Shown here: in pieces, positions 33,774-41,900 of the stretch
How positions within the stretch are numbered: position 1 is the stretch's first letter
Layout: each line of letters begins with the position of its first letter
Assembly: GCA_937876375.1 (NCBI GenBank)
Contig: CALEHY010000011.1
Span: forward strand, 55,073 to 119,072
DNA: 64,000 bases
Source: an uncultured Clostridia bacterium
Lineage (GTDB): Bacteria; Bacillota; Clostridia; Oscillospirales; Acutalibacteraceae
Direction: 5' to 3'
Made by a program: the position numbers and the translations under genes
Notes under the pieces: generated by a model
Told to the model about the DNA's origin: nothing
What the model saw: only the letters and a program-made list of their open reading frames with translations
The model's database searches: none

Positions 33774-34478
33774 ATGCAGATTGAGTCACTTGCAACAGAA
33801 TTAAATACAAACGCTTATCCTGGACGTGGCATCGTTGTTGGTCGTTCAGAGGATAACAAGAGAGTTATGATTGCTTATTTTATTATGGGCAGAAGCGTTA
33901 ACTCTAGAAACAGAATTTTTGAGGAGAATGACCGTGGTGGTATCAGAACTAAGGCATTCGATGAGAGCAAGATGGAGGATCCAAGCCTTATCATCTACAA
34001 CCCAGTGCTAAAGCTAAATGGCAAGACAATCGTCACAAATGGCGACCAGACAGATACTATTTACGACTTTATGCAGGAGGGTCATTGCTATCGTCATGCT
34101 CTACTCACTAGAGAGTTTGAGCCAGATGCACCAAACTATACTCCTAGAATTTCTGCTGTTGTTAAGCCAAATGGTGACTACAATATGTCCATCCTAAAGT
34201 CAAATATGGGTATGCCAGAGTGCGTTAGATATTTCTTTGAGTATCCTGCTCATGCTGGTATTGGACATTTTCTTCACACATATAAATGTGATGGCGATCC
34301 TATCCCAAGCTTTGAGGGTGAGCCTACACCAGTAGCTATGGACAATTCTACTATCGACGAGTTCACTGATATGGTATGGGATAACTTAAATGAAGACAAC
34401 AAGGTATCACTATTCACACGCTTCATCGACCTAGAAACTGGCGAAGAGGAAACAAGGATTGTTAACAAGAATTCATAA
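33774..34478 (+). CDS. purO: IMP cyclohydrolase, PurO-like
   Basis: 234 residues. The N-terminal NAYPGRGIVVGRSEDNKRVMIAYFIMGRS pattern (residues ~14-42; landmarks PGRG, GRS and the R-x-R/N-R pair) fits the PurO/IMP_cyclohyd family, first known from archaea, which closes FAICAR to IMP. It is unlike the bifunctional PurH that usually sits at this place in Firmicutes purine operons. The AICAR formyltransferase step must then be coded elsewhere. ATG 33774 follows GAGAGGTG, eleven bases after purN. The gene symbol is by family, not by proven function. Confidence 0.8.
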   Translation: MQIESLATELNTNAYPGRGIVVGRSEDNKRVMIAYFIMGRSVNSRNRIFEENDRGGIRTKAFDESKMEDPSLIIYNPVLKLNGKTIVTNGDQTDTIYDFMQEGHCYRHALLTREFEPDAPNYTPRISAVVKPNGDYNMSILKSNMGMPECVRYFFEYPAHAGIGHFLHTYKCDGDPIPSFEGEPTPVAMDNSTIDEFTDMVWDNLNEDNKVSLFTRFIDLETGEEETRIVNKNS

Positions 34479-34503
34479 ATGAATTTTCATTTGCTTACAG
34501 TTG

Positions 34504-34534
34504 CTAGCAACTAGAAACTATCGACTAGCAACTA
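34504..34534 (+). repeat. CTAGYAA-type heptamer repeat before purD
   Basis: CTAGCAA, CTAGAAA, CTATCGA, CTAGCAA and CTA in tandem, similar to the array before ilvD at 8949-8979. It is inserted between the purO-like gene and the purD ribosome binding site. Confidence 0.75.
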
Positions 34535-34552
34535 ATTCGTGGAGGACAAAAA

Positions 34553-35830
34553 ATGAGAGTATTAGTAGTAGGCTCTGGTGGTAGAGAGCATGCATTGATT
34601 AGAAAAATAAAGGAGTCTGCAAGGGTTGATTATATCGCTTGCTGTCCTGGTAATGGTGGTATCTCCTATGATGCAGAATGCTTCAATGTTGGTGCGACCG
34701 ATATTGATGGTGTTGTGGCACTTGCAAAGGAGATTAAGGCTGACTTTGTCGTTGTAGCACCTGATGACCCACTTGTTATGGGTATGGTAGATGCTCTTAA
34801 CGCAGAGGGCTTCGCTACATTTGGTCCAAGAGCAAATGCTGCTATTATCGAGGGCTCAAAGGTGTTCTCAAAGGACCTAATGCTCAAGTACAATATCCCT
34901 ACAGCAGAATATAAGGTGTTCGACGACGCAAAGGACGTTATCGACTACATTACAGAGAAGAACGAGTTTCCAACAGTTATCAAGGCTGATGGTCTTGCAC
35001 TTGGCAAGGGTGTTATCATTCCAGAGAATTTGGATGACGCTATTGCCGGTGTTAAGGAGATTATGGAGGACAAGATTTTTGGTGAGTCCGGCAACAATGT
35101 TGTTGTTGAGGAATTTCTCACTGGTCCAGAGGTGTCAGTTCTTGCATTTACCGATGGCAAATGCGTTAAGCCAATGGTTACCTCTATGGACCACAAGAGA
35201 GCACTCGATGGTGACAAGGGACTAAATACCGGTGGTATGGGCACTGTTTCACCTAACCCATATTACACTGATGATATTGCAAAGGAATGTATGGATAAGA
35301 TATTCCTACCTACCATCAACGCTATGAATGCTGAGGGTAGAACATTTAAGGGCTGTTTGTATTTCGGTCTTATGATTACACCAAAGGGACCAAAGGTTAT
35401 CGAGTATAATTGCCGTTTTGGTGACCCAGAGACACAGGTTGTTCTCCCTAGACTAAAGACTGATATTATCGATATCTTTGAGGCTATTAATAATGAAACA
35501 TTGTCTGATTTGGATATCGAGTGGGACGATAGAGCTTGTACCTGTGTTATTATGGCATCTGGTGGATATCCAAAATCATATCCAAAGGGTATTGAGATTA
35601 CTGGTCTTACAGATGGCCAGCTTGATGGCGTAACAGTATATCACGCTGGTACAAAGCTTGATGGCGATAAGCTTGTTACAGCTGGTGGTCGTGTGCTTGG
35701 TGTTACAGCACTTGGTGATACACTTGAGTCTGCTTTAGCAAAATCATACGACGCTGTTGATAAGATTAAGTTTGAGGGTGCTCATTTCCGTCACGATATT
35801 GGTAAGAGAGCACTTGAGGCAAACAAATAA
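34553..35830 (+). CDS. purD: Phosphoribosylamine-glycine ligase (GAR synthetase)
   Basis: 425 residues, ATP-grasp enzyme. VVGSGGREHAL at the N terminus, ATP-grasp loop VIKADGLALGKGVI (~140-153), MDHKRALDGDKGLNTGGMG and the metal-binding EYNCRFGDPETQ are all conserved. GTGGAGG precedes the ATG. It ends the purine unit; no clear terminator follows before the next promoter. Confidence 0.97.
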   Translation: MRVLVVGSGGREHALIRKIKESARVDYIACCPGNGGISYDAECFNVGATDIDGVVALAKEIKADFVVVAPDDPLVMGMVDALNAEGFATFGPRANAAIIEGSKVFSKDLMLKYNIPTAEYKVFDDAKDVIDYITEKNEFPTVIKADGLALGKGVIIPENLDDAIAGVKEIMEDKIFGESGNNVVVEEFLTGPEVSVLAFTDGKCVKPMVTSMDHKRALDGDKGLNTGGMGTVSPNPYYTDDIAKECMDKIFLPTINAMNAEGRTFKGCLYFGLMITPKGPKVIEYNCRFGDPETQVVLPRLKTDIIDIFEAINNETLSDLDIEWDDRACTCVIMASGGYPKSYPKGIEITGLTDGQLDGVTVYHAGTKLDGDKLVTAGGRVLGVTALGDTLESALAKSYDAVDKIKFEGAHFRHDIGKRALEANK

Positions 35831-35863
35831 TTTATTAAGAAAATTTTAACTTTACAAAAAGTT

Positions 35864-35892
35864 ATTGACAATTATACAAATTGGAATTATAC
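35864..35892 (+). promoter_or_regulatory. Promoter of the HlyD/permease unit
   Basis: TTGACA (35864-35869), 17-bp spacer, TATACT (35887-35892). The leader contains a hairpin AAAGGGG/CCCCTTT (35910-35916 with 35925-35931) without T-run. Confidence 0.8.
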
Positions 35893-35978
35893 TAAAACTG
35901 ACATACAAGCAAAGGGGATGCTATGCCCCTTTGAGTATATATGTATTATATTTTATTGCAGAATAAGAGGTTATACTT

Positions 35979-37688
35979 ATGGCAACTGTAAAGAAAAGCA
36001 ACAAAAAGAAGATTATTATTCCAATAGCGATATTGCTTGTATTCGCTGTCGCAGTATCTGGTATCGTAGTCGCAAAGAACAAGGGCAAGGTACCAGAGGT
36101 TCAGCTAGCAACTATCGCTACTGATGCAATCGTAGAGAATGTATCTGCTACTGGTGATGTTACTTCTGGTGCTGTTAGAGAGTACAAGGTTGGCTCTGTA
36201 GCAACTGTAAAAGAGGTATTTGTCAAGACTGGTGATGAGGTCAAAGAGGGCGCCCTACTTGCAACATTTGATACAAGTGGACTAGATGCAGAGGTTGCAA
36301 AGCTTCAGGCTAGCTACAATTCAGCAAAGGCTTCATATGATACTGCAGTCAAGAATCAAAAAGAGGCAAAGGCTAATCTTGCTACTGTAGACAAAGAGAT
36401 TAAGCAAGCAGAGAAGAAGCTCAACAAGGCACAGAACACTGTTCCTACTACTACAAAGAGACAGACAACTGCTAGAACAACAACTAGAAGAGAGACCACC
36501 TCTCGTCCTTCTACTTCTATTGAGTACAGTACAACTACAACAACAACTCTTCCTACTACAACTGTTCATTATGACGATATGACCGATGCATTTGCTGGTC
36601 TTATTGAGGCTATTAATCAGGTAGCAGAAGAGGTTACTAATATTTCTGACAGCGTTGAGGCTACTAACGAGATTACACGAATCGTTATGATGGCTATTGC
36701 AGAGGAGCTTGCTACTGGCAATTATTCTGCTGACGCTATCGCTGATGCTGTTAGCGAGGCTATGATGGACGCTATCGAGCAGGGTATGATTGAGTTCGTT
36801 GACAGTGGTGTTGCTGTTGATGCGATTGCTGCTGCTGTTGAGAGCGTTGATTGGGAAGCAATCGGCAAGGGCATGGGACAGGACCAGAATGTTCAGATCG
36901 CATCACTTGAGCTACAGATTTCTGCTCTATATGCACAAAAGCAAATTTACACAGCTGCATCAAATAGTAGCGTAGTTAACGCACAGAAGGCTGCTATGGA
37001 CTCAACAAAGTCTGCACTTGACGTGCTTAAGTCATCACAGAGTGAGCTATCAGGTGGCTGGACAGCTGCATTCGACGGTACTATCACAGAGTGTGATATC
37101 GTTGCTGGTGAGCAGACAAATCTTGTTTCAACTGGTATCAAGCTTGAGAATATGAACAAGCTTGTTGTTACTATCTCACTTGGTGAGTATGATATCCACA
37201 AGGTAAAGGTTGGTATGCCTGCCAATATCAAGACAGCATACGGCACATATACTGGTGAGGTTGCTACTATCGCTCCTACAGCTACTGGTGGCTCTAACTC
37301 ATCAATTATGGATTCAGTAGGTTCTATGGCTGGTATCAGTGGTCTTTCATCACTAACAGCATCTGGTGCTGGTGTAAAGTGTGAGATTACTGTTGATGAC
37401 CCTGATGAGAATATTATCATCGGATTTGAGGCTTCTGTTGACATTCAGACTAGCCAGCATGATGCTGTTCCGGTAGTTCCTATCGAGTCAATCATCCTTG
37501 AAAAAGAGGGTACATTCGTATATCTATATGACGAGGCAGAAGGCACTGTAACAAAGACAAAGATTGAGACTGGTGCTATTTCTGATACAGCATACGAGGT
37601 TAAGAGTGGCATTAGCCTTGGCGACAAGATTGTTGCTATCCCATCATCTGACTTCGTTGACGAGACCTTTGAGGTTAGAGTAAAATAA
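35979..37688 (+). CDS. HlyD/MacA-type efflux adaptor with Thr-rich insertion
   Basis: 569 residues. Basic N terminus, one membrane helix (~11-31), then the biotinyl-lipoyl half VKTGDEVKEGALLATFD (~82-98), a coiled coil (~100-152), and further on the second barrel half and beta-barrel (~345-569). Between coiled-coil arms lies an unusual insertion: a Thr/Arg-rich low-complexity tract (~155-197) and about 100 residues rich in Ala and acidic residues. Family members link an inner-membrane ABC permease to export; in Gram-positives they act on the outer face. A permease gene follows after 19 bases. Substrate unknown. Confidence 0.85.
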   Translation: MATVKKSNKKKIIIPIAILLVFAVAVSGIVVAKNKGKVPEVQLATIATDAIVENVSATGDVTSGAVREYKVGSVATVKEVFVKTGDEVKEGALLATFDTSGLDAEVAKLQASYNSAKASYDTAVKNQKEAKANLATVDKEIKQAEKKLNKAQNTVPTTTKRQTTARTTTRRETTSRPSTSIEYSTTTTTTLPTTTVHYDDMTDAFAGLIEAINQVAEEVTNISDSVEATNEITRIVMMAIAEELATGNYSADAIADAVSEAMMDAIEQGMIEFVDSGVAVDAIAAAVESVDWEAIGKGMGQDQNVQIASLELQISALYAQKQIYTAASNSSVVNAQKAAMDSTKSALDVLKSSQSELSGGWTAAFDGTITECDIVAGEQTNLVSTGIKLENMNKLVVTISLGEYDIHKVKVGMPANIKTAYGTYTGEVATIAPTATGGSNSSIMDSVGSMAGISGLSSLTASGAGVKCEITVDDPDENIIIGFEASVDIQTSQHDAVPVVPIESIILEKEGTFVYLYDEAEGTVTKTKIETGAISDTAYEVKSGISLGDKIVAIPSSDFVDETFEVRVK

Positions 37689-37707
37689 TAAGTAAGAGGT
37701 AATTACA

Positions 37708-38958
37708 TTGAACATTACAGAAAGCTTAAAAATCGCTGTAAAGTGTATAAAAGCAAACTGGATGCGTTCCTTGCTTACTATGCTCGGTATCATCATCGGT
37801 ATTACGTCAGTAATTATGATCGTTGGTGCTGGTACTGGTGTGCGTGACTATATCGTTGGTCTTATTCAAGATATGGGCTCTAACGCTGTACTTGTATCAG
37901 TTGATACTACCCAAGCCACAGAGAATGACCTCATCACACTTGATGACGTTGACAATATTAAGAGCAAGGTATCTGGTGTTGAGCGTTGTTCACCTATGAT
38001 GATGGGCTTTGGTCAAGGTACAGTTGATTCTACCAAGACCGAGGTTACCGTTATGATGGTCGGTGTTAACAGTGACGTTCAGTTTGCATTGACAAACAGC
38101 TGTGCACATGGTCGTTTCTTCACTAATGAGGAATATCGCTCCAATGCTCCGGTTGCTGTTATGGGTATTGAGTCAGCAAAGAATGTTTTTGGCTATGAGG
38201 ACGCTACCAATGAATATATCAATGTTTCCTCATCAGGCAAGAGCATGAAGATAAAGGTGTGTGGTGTTGCAAACATTGAGTCTATGACTAGCTCACTTGG
38301 TGGCTCTAGCAACTATAGCCAAATGTTCTCATCATCATCTGGCAAGGAAACAATCGCTTTGTTTATGCCTTGTACAACATTGACACAGATTACAGGTGCT
38401 GATCCAACTCTTGATAATATCTTCGTTATCGCAGAGGAGGGCAAGGATTACGACGCTGTTGGTAACGCAACAGTTAACTACCTTAAGGCTGCACACGGTA
38501 ACTATGCACAGGGTATGTACCAAGCACAGAATATGGCGACATATATCGAGATTGTCGATATCATTATGAACGTATTGACCATCTTTATCGCTGGCGTTGG
38601 TGCTATTTCGCTAATCGTTGGTGGTATCGGTGTTATGAATATTATGCTCGTATCTGTTACAGAGCGTACACGAGAAATCGGTATCAGAAAATCGCTTGGT
38701 GCCAAGACGAAGGCTATCACCATGCAGTTCTTGACAGAGTCGGTTATTCTCTGCTTGATTGGTGGTCTGATTGGTGTCACGTTGGGTATTGCAGGAGCGT
38801 TTGGTGCTTGTGCGATAATTGATATCCAGCCGAAGATAACTGTTGGTCTTGTTGGACTTGCACTATTGTTCTCCAGTGGTGTTGGATTGTTCTTTGGTAT
38901 CTATCCAGCGAAGAAGGCTGCACAGCTTAGCCCTATCGATGCTCTTCGTTCAGAATAA
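37708..38958 (+). CDS. MacB/FtsX-type ABC transporter permease
   Basis: 416 residues. An N-terminal membrane helix with WMRSLLTMLGIIIGITSVI, an extracytoplasmic MacB-like core (~45-285), and three C-terminal helices of the FtsX domain with GVMNIMLVSVTERTREIGIRK. The start is TTG at 37708 after AAGAGG. Unlike MacB it has no ATPase domain, and no separate ATPase gene lies in this unit, which ends at the terminator just below. It likely works with the upstream adaptor and an ATPase from elsewhere, perhaps for export of a peptide, lipid or drug. Confidence 0.88.
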   Translation: MNITESLKIAVKCIKANWMRSLLTMLGIIIGITSVIMIVGAGTGVRDYIVGLIQDMGSNAVLVSVDTTQATENDLITLDDVDNIKSKVSGVERCSPMMMGFGQGTVDSTKTEVTVMMVGVNSDVQFALTNSCAHGRFFTNEEYRSNAPVAVMGIESAKNVFGYEDATNEYINVSSSGKSMKIKVCGVANIESMTSSLGGSSNYSQMFSSSSGKETIALFMPCTTLTQITGADPTLDNIFVIAEEGKDYDAVGNATVNYLKAAHGNYAQGMYQAQNMATYIEIVDIIMNVLTIFIAGVGAISLIVGGIGVMNIMLVSVTERTREIGIRKSLGAKTKAITMQFLTESVILCLIGGLIGVTLGIAGAFGACAIIDIQPKITVGLVGLALLFSSGVGLFFGIYPAKKAAQLSPIDALRSE

Positions 38959-38969
38959 AATTTGTTTTT

Positions 38970-39006
38970 GCCACTCTGCTTATGCAGGGTGGCTTTGTTT
39001 TTTTAT
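38970..39006 (+). terminator. Terminator of the HlyD/permease unit
   Basis: GCCACTCTGC pairs with GCAGGGTGGC (one G-T) around TTAT; T-rich tail follows. Confidence 0.85.
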
Positions 39007-39022
39007 TATTCATTATTTAGTG

Positions 39023-39051
39023 TTGAATTATTTAAGAAATGAATGTATAAT
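39023..39051 (+). promoter_or_regulatory. Promoter of the GH36-like/lepB unit
   Basis: TTGAAT (39023-39028), 17-bp spacer, TATAAT (39046-39051). Confidence 0.7.
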
Positions 39052-39120
39052 ATTTTTATATGATGGCGAGATATGCGCCAGATTAATAAACCCAAAATTG
39101 TATGATATAAGGGTGAGATT

Positions 39121-41046
39121 ATGATTTTTAAATTAGAGAGCGAAAGAATTAAGCGAGAGTTCAAAACTACTGATGGTGGCTTTTTTGCTAGTCAGATTTT
39201 GAACAAATATTCTGGTATGAGCCTTGTTCCGGATGGCAATGGCACAGAGTTTGTTGTGCGATTTGTTAATGGTGACGAGTTTTCATCAAAGCGCCTAAAG
39301 GTCGTTGACAGCTACTGGGATGACGACGTTCTTTGTGTTGAATTTGCAGAGAAACTTGGCGTCGCTGTAAAGCTTAAATATTGGGTGCATACCGATGGCA
39401 AAACACTCTGCAAACAGCTTGTTTTGAACCAGAGTAATGACGAGCCTATTGAGTTCGTTATACTAGAAAATATCGGTATTATTAATTCAAAAACTCATTT
39501 TTCAGTAGATATTGTAGAGGGTAGCGAGATACCTGCATTCCAGACCATTCTTGGTCAGCCTTTCTATATCGACAGCCTTTTCTTTGGCTGTGAGTTCCCA
39601 GCTACGGACAACCGTATTCGTCATGGCTCTGGTAGAGTAAAGTATTTTATCGGCAAGTCCGTTGGTGCTAATTATCAGTGCCCAGTTACTGTTATCGGTG
39701 CTGGCAAGGATAATACACTACAGGACGTGCAAAAGGCATTTTTTGAGTATATCGACTCTATCAGCGTTGGTACTGATTTGCATTTTCAGTACAACAGCTG
39801 GTTTGACTATATGCGTGATATTAATGAGGAGAATATCCTTTCATCATTCGCTACTGTCCACAATCAGTTAGAGAAATTTGGTGCTCCAAAGCTACATTCC
39901 TATGTAGTTGATGATGGCTGGCAGGATACAAAGGCGAAGTTCTGGACCTATCATCCTAAAAAGTTCCCTAACGATATGGAAAAGGTTGTTCAGCTTTGCA
40001 AAAATATGGACTCAAACTTTGGTATGTGGCTAGGTCCTCGTGGTGGATACGACAAGCCTCATAAGATTGGCAACAGATTCCATCGTGGTGGCAATGGCTA
40101 TGTGAACAAGGACGCATACGAGGTCTGCGTTGCATCAAAGACCTATGTCGACAAGCTGACAGAGTTCATTGTTGAGCAGACTGTCAAGAACGATATGAAT
40201 TATTGGAAATTTGATGGCTTTGCCCTCAAACCTTGTACTAACGAAAAGCATGACCATATCACTGGTGGCGAAAATGATATGTACTATGTCACAGAGCTGT
40301 GGCAGAGATGGATTGAGCTTTATTCAAAGCTTCGCAAGGCCAACCCGTCAATTTGGATTAATATGACCTGTTATACCAATGTGTCACCATGGTGGCTACA
40401 GTGGGTTAACTCCTTGTGGATTCAGAATTCTGCTGACGTTCAGTTTGCTGACAATCTTGATGAGCAGGCACAGGTTGATGCAGAGATTACATATCGTGAT
40501 GGCAGATATTTTGACTGTGTGTGCACTAGAGCATTACAGTTCCCACTAAAAGCGATATATAATCACGAGCCTGTTTACGGTCATTGTGCAAAGACTAATT
40601 ATACCGACGATGAGTTTGAAAAATTCATTTTCTGGCACACTGCTAGAGGCCAAGCTCTAAATGAGCTTTATATCTCTGCTGATATGATGAGTGATGCAAA
40701 GTGGCGCTCACTTTCTAATGCTATGAATTTCCAAAAGGATAACTATCATATACTTAGTAAGGCTCATTTTATTGGTGGCGACCCACTTGAGAATAATATC
40801 TATGGTTATATCGGTTGGACTGATGATGAGGGATATGTTGCACTACGCAACCCTAGTGATGAAAAGACCGATTTGACTCTTACATTTAACAAGCTTATGG
40901 GTGCACCAGAGGATTTGGCAGATGCCAAATGTGAGATTGTCTACAGCAAGACTCTTGGTGCTGATGACAAGCTTTATTCCTACAATGATAAGATGGATTT
41001 GACACTTAATCCGTTTGAAATTGTGATTTTAAAATTTATTAAATAG
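39121..41046 (+). CDS. Alpha-galactosidase-like glycoside hydrolase (GH36 type)
   Basis: 641 residues without signal peptide, so cytoplasmic. An N-terminal beta-sandwich (~1-215) is followed by a TIM barrel with the clan-D pattern: YNSWFDY, VVDDGWQ, FGMWLGPRGGY, then YWKFDGF, where the Asp should be the nucleophile, and later NSADVQFADN. A C-terminal beta-domain closes the protein. This resembles GH36/raffinose-synthase-like alpha-galactosidases; specificity for alpha-galactosides or alpha-GalNAc cannot be decided. It is an intracellular step in use of plant or mucin sugars. A signal peptidase gene follows 11 bases later, with no clear functional link. Confidence 0.8.
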   Translation: MIFKLESERIKREFKTTDGGFFASQILNKYSGMSLVPDGNGTEFVVRFVNGDEFSSKRLKVVDSYWDDDVLCVEFAEKLGVAVKLKYWVHTDGKTLCKQLVLNQSNDEPIEFVILENIGIINSKTHFSVDIVEGSEIPAFQTILGQPFYIDSLFFGCEFPATDNRIRHGSGRVKYFIGKSVGANYQCPVTVIGAGKDNTLQDVQKAFFEYIDSISVGTDLHFQYNSWFDYMRDINEENILSSFATVHNQLEKFGAPKLHSYVVDDGWQDTKAKFWTYHPKKFPNDMEKVVQLCKNMDSNFGMWLGPRGGYDKPHKIGNRFHRGGNGYVNKDAYEVCVASKTYVDKLTEFIVEQTVKNDMNYWKFDGFALKPCTNEKHDHITGGENDMYYVTELWQRWIELYSKLRKANPSIWINMTCYTNVSPWWLQWVNSLWIQNSADVQFADNLDEQAQVDAEITYRDGRYFDCVCTRALQFPLKAIYNHEPVYGHCAKTNYTDDEFEKFIFWHTARGQALNELYISADMMSDAKWRSLSNAMNFQKDNYHILSKAHFIGGDPLENNIYGYIGWTDDEGYVALRNPSDEKTDLTLTFNKLMGAPEDLADAKCEIVYSKTLGADDKLYSYNDKMDLTLNPFEIVILKFIK

Positions 41047-41057
41047 AGGATTATTTT

Positions 41058-41750
41058 ATGAAATGTTCAAAATGTGGTAGCAAGAGAATTGTCGAGAAGA
41101 AGGGCGAATTCTATTGCAAAAAATGTGGCGAAAAGCTCGATTGGCACTTTAACGAGCGTGGTGATGTTATCGATGAAAAGGGTGTAGTCGTTTATAAAAA
41201 GAAGACACCTATGCAGGAGTTTTTGGAATTCATTTTTCCTATTATCATCGCTCTTGTCATTGCACTTTTGCTAAAGTTGTTCGTTTTTGCTAATGCCCAA
41301 ATTCCTACTGGCTCAATGCTCAACACCATTCATCAGGGTGACAGAGTTATTGCATCAAGGCTTGCATACGAGTTTGGTGATCCAGAGCGCTACGACATTA
41401 TGATATTTAAATTTCCTGATGCTGTAGCACAGGGCAACAACAAGGAATATTATGTTAAGCGTGTTATCGGTCTACCTGGGGAGACAGTTAATATCACTGA
41501 TGGTGTCGTATATGTAACAAAAACTGATGGCACCACCATTCAGCTAGAGGATGACTATGTCACAGCGTGTGAGCCAACTGGCTCTTTTGGACCATACAAT
41601 GTTCCAGAGGACAGCTACTTTGTTCTTGGTGACAACCGTAATAATTCGATGGATTCTCGTTACTGGGCGACCACGAATTATGTCAAAAAGGACCTAGCAA
41701 TTGGCAAGGTCGTTTTCCGTTACGCACCAACATTTGGAATAGTGGAATAA
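41058..41750 (+). CDS. lepB: Signal peptidase I with N-terminal zinc ribbon
   Basis: 230 residues. Residues 1-25 hold CSKCGSKRI and CKKCGEKL, a four-Cys zinc ribbon at the cytoplasmic end. One membrane helix (~57-77) follows, then the catalytic domain: IPTGSMLNTI with the nucleophile Ser (~85), YYVKRVIGLPGE with the general-base Lys (~125), and GDNRNNSMDSRYW. It cleaves signal peptides on the outside of the membrane. The zinc ribbon is not part of ordinary type I peptidases and suggests a cytoplasmic partner or regulatory role. Confidence 0.93.
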   Translation: MKCSKCGSKRIVEKKGEFYCKKCGEKLDWHFNERGDVIDEKGVVVYKKKTPMQEFLEFIFPIIIALVIALLLKLFVFANAQIPTGSMLNTIHQGDRVIASRLAYEFGDPERYDIMIFKFPDAVAQGNNKEYYVKRVIGLPGETVNITDGVVYVTKTDGTTIQLEDDYVTACEPTGSFGPYNVPEDSYFVLGDNRNNSMDSRYWATTNYVKKDLAIGKVVFRYAPTFGIVE

Positions 41751-41754
41751 TGTG

Positions 41755-41785
41755 AATAGGAGCGTCGAAAAACGCTCCTATTTTT
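41755..41785 (+). terminator. Terminator after lepB
   Basis: AATAGGAGCGT pairs with ACGCTCCTATT, loop CGAAAA, then a T-run. Confidence 0.92.
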
Positions 41786-41852
41786 CTTATTTTTATTAAT
41801 AATTTTATTAATATATTATTGATTTAGTTAATACGCTATGATAGAATAAAGA

Positions 41853-41889
41853 TTGACAATATGCACATTTGTGCACAAATAAATTTGTG
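41853..41889 (+). promoter_or_regulatory. iol promoter -35 and overlapping palindromic operator
   Basis: A TTGACA box (41853-41858) is followed by overlapping palindromes: TGCACATTTGTGCA (41862-41875), ATTTGTGCACAAAT (41867-41880) and CACAAAT-AA-ATTTGTG (41874-41889). The -10 region is weak and lies within them. The arrangement suggests a repressor site for a LacI- or GntR/RpiR-like inositol regulator. Confidence 0.6.
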
Positions 41890-41900
41890 AGGTAAAATTT

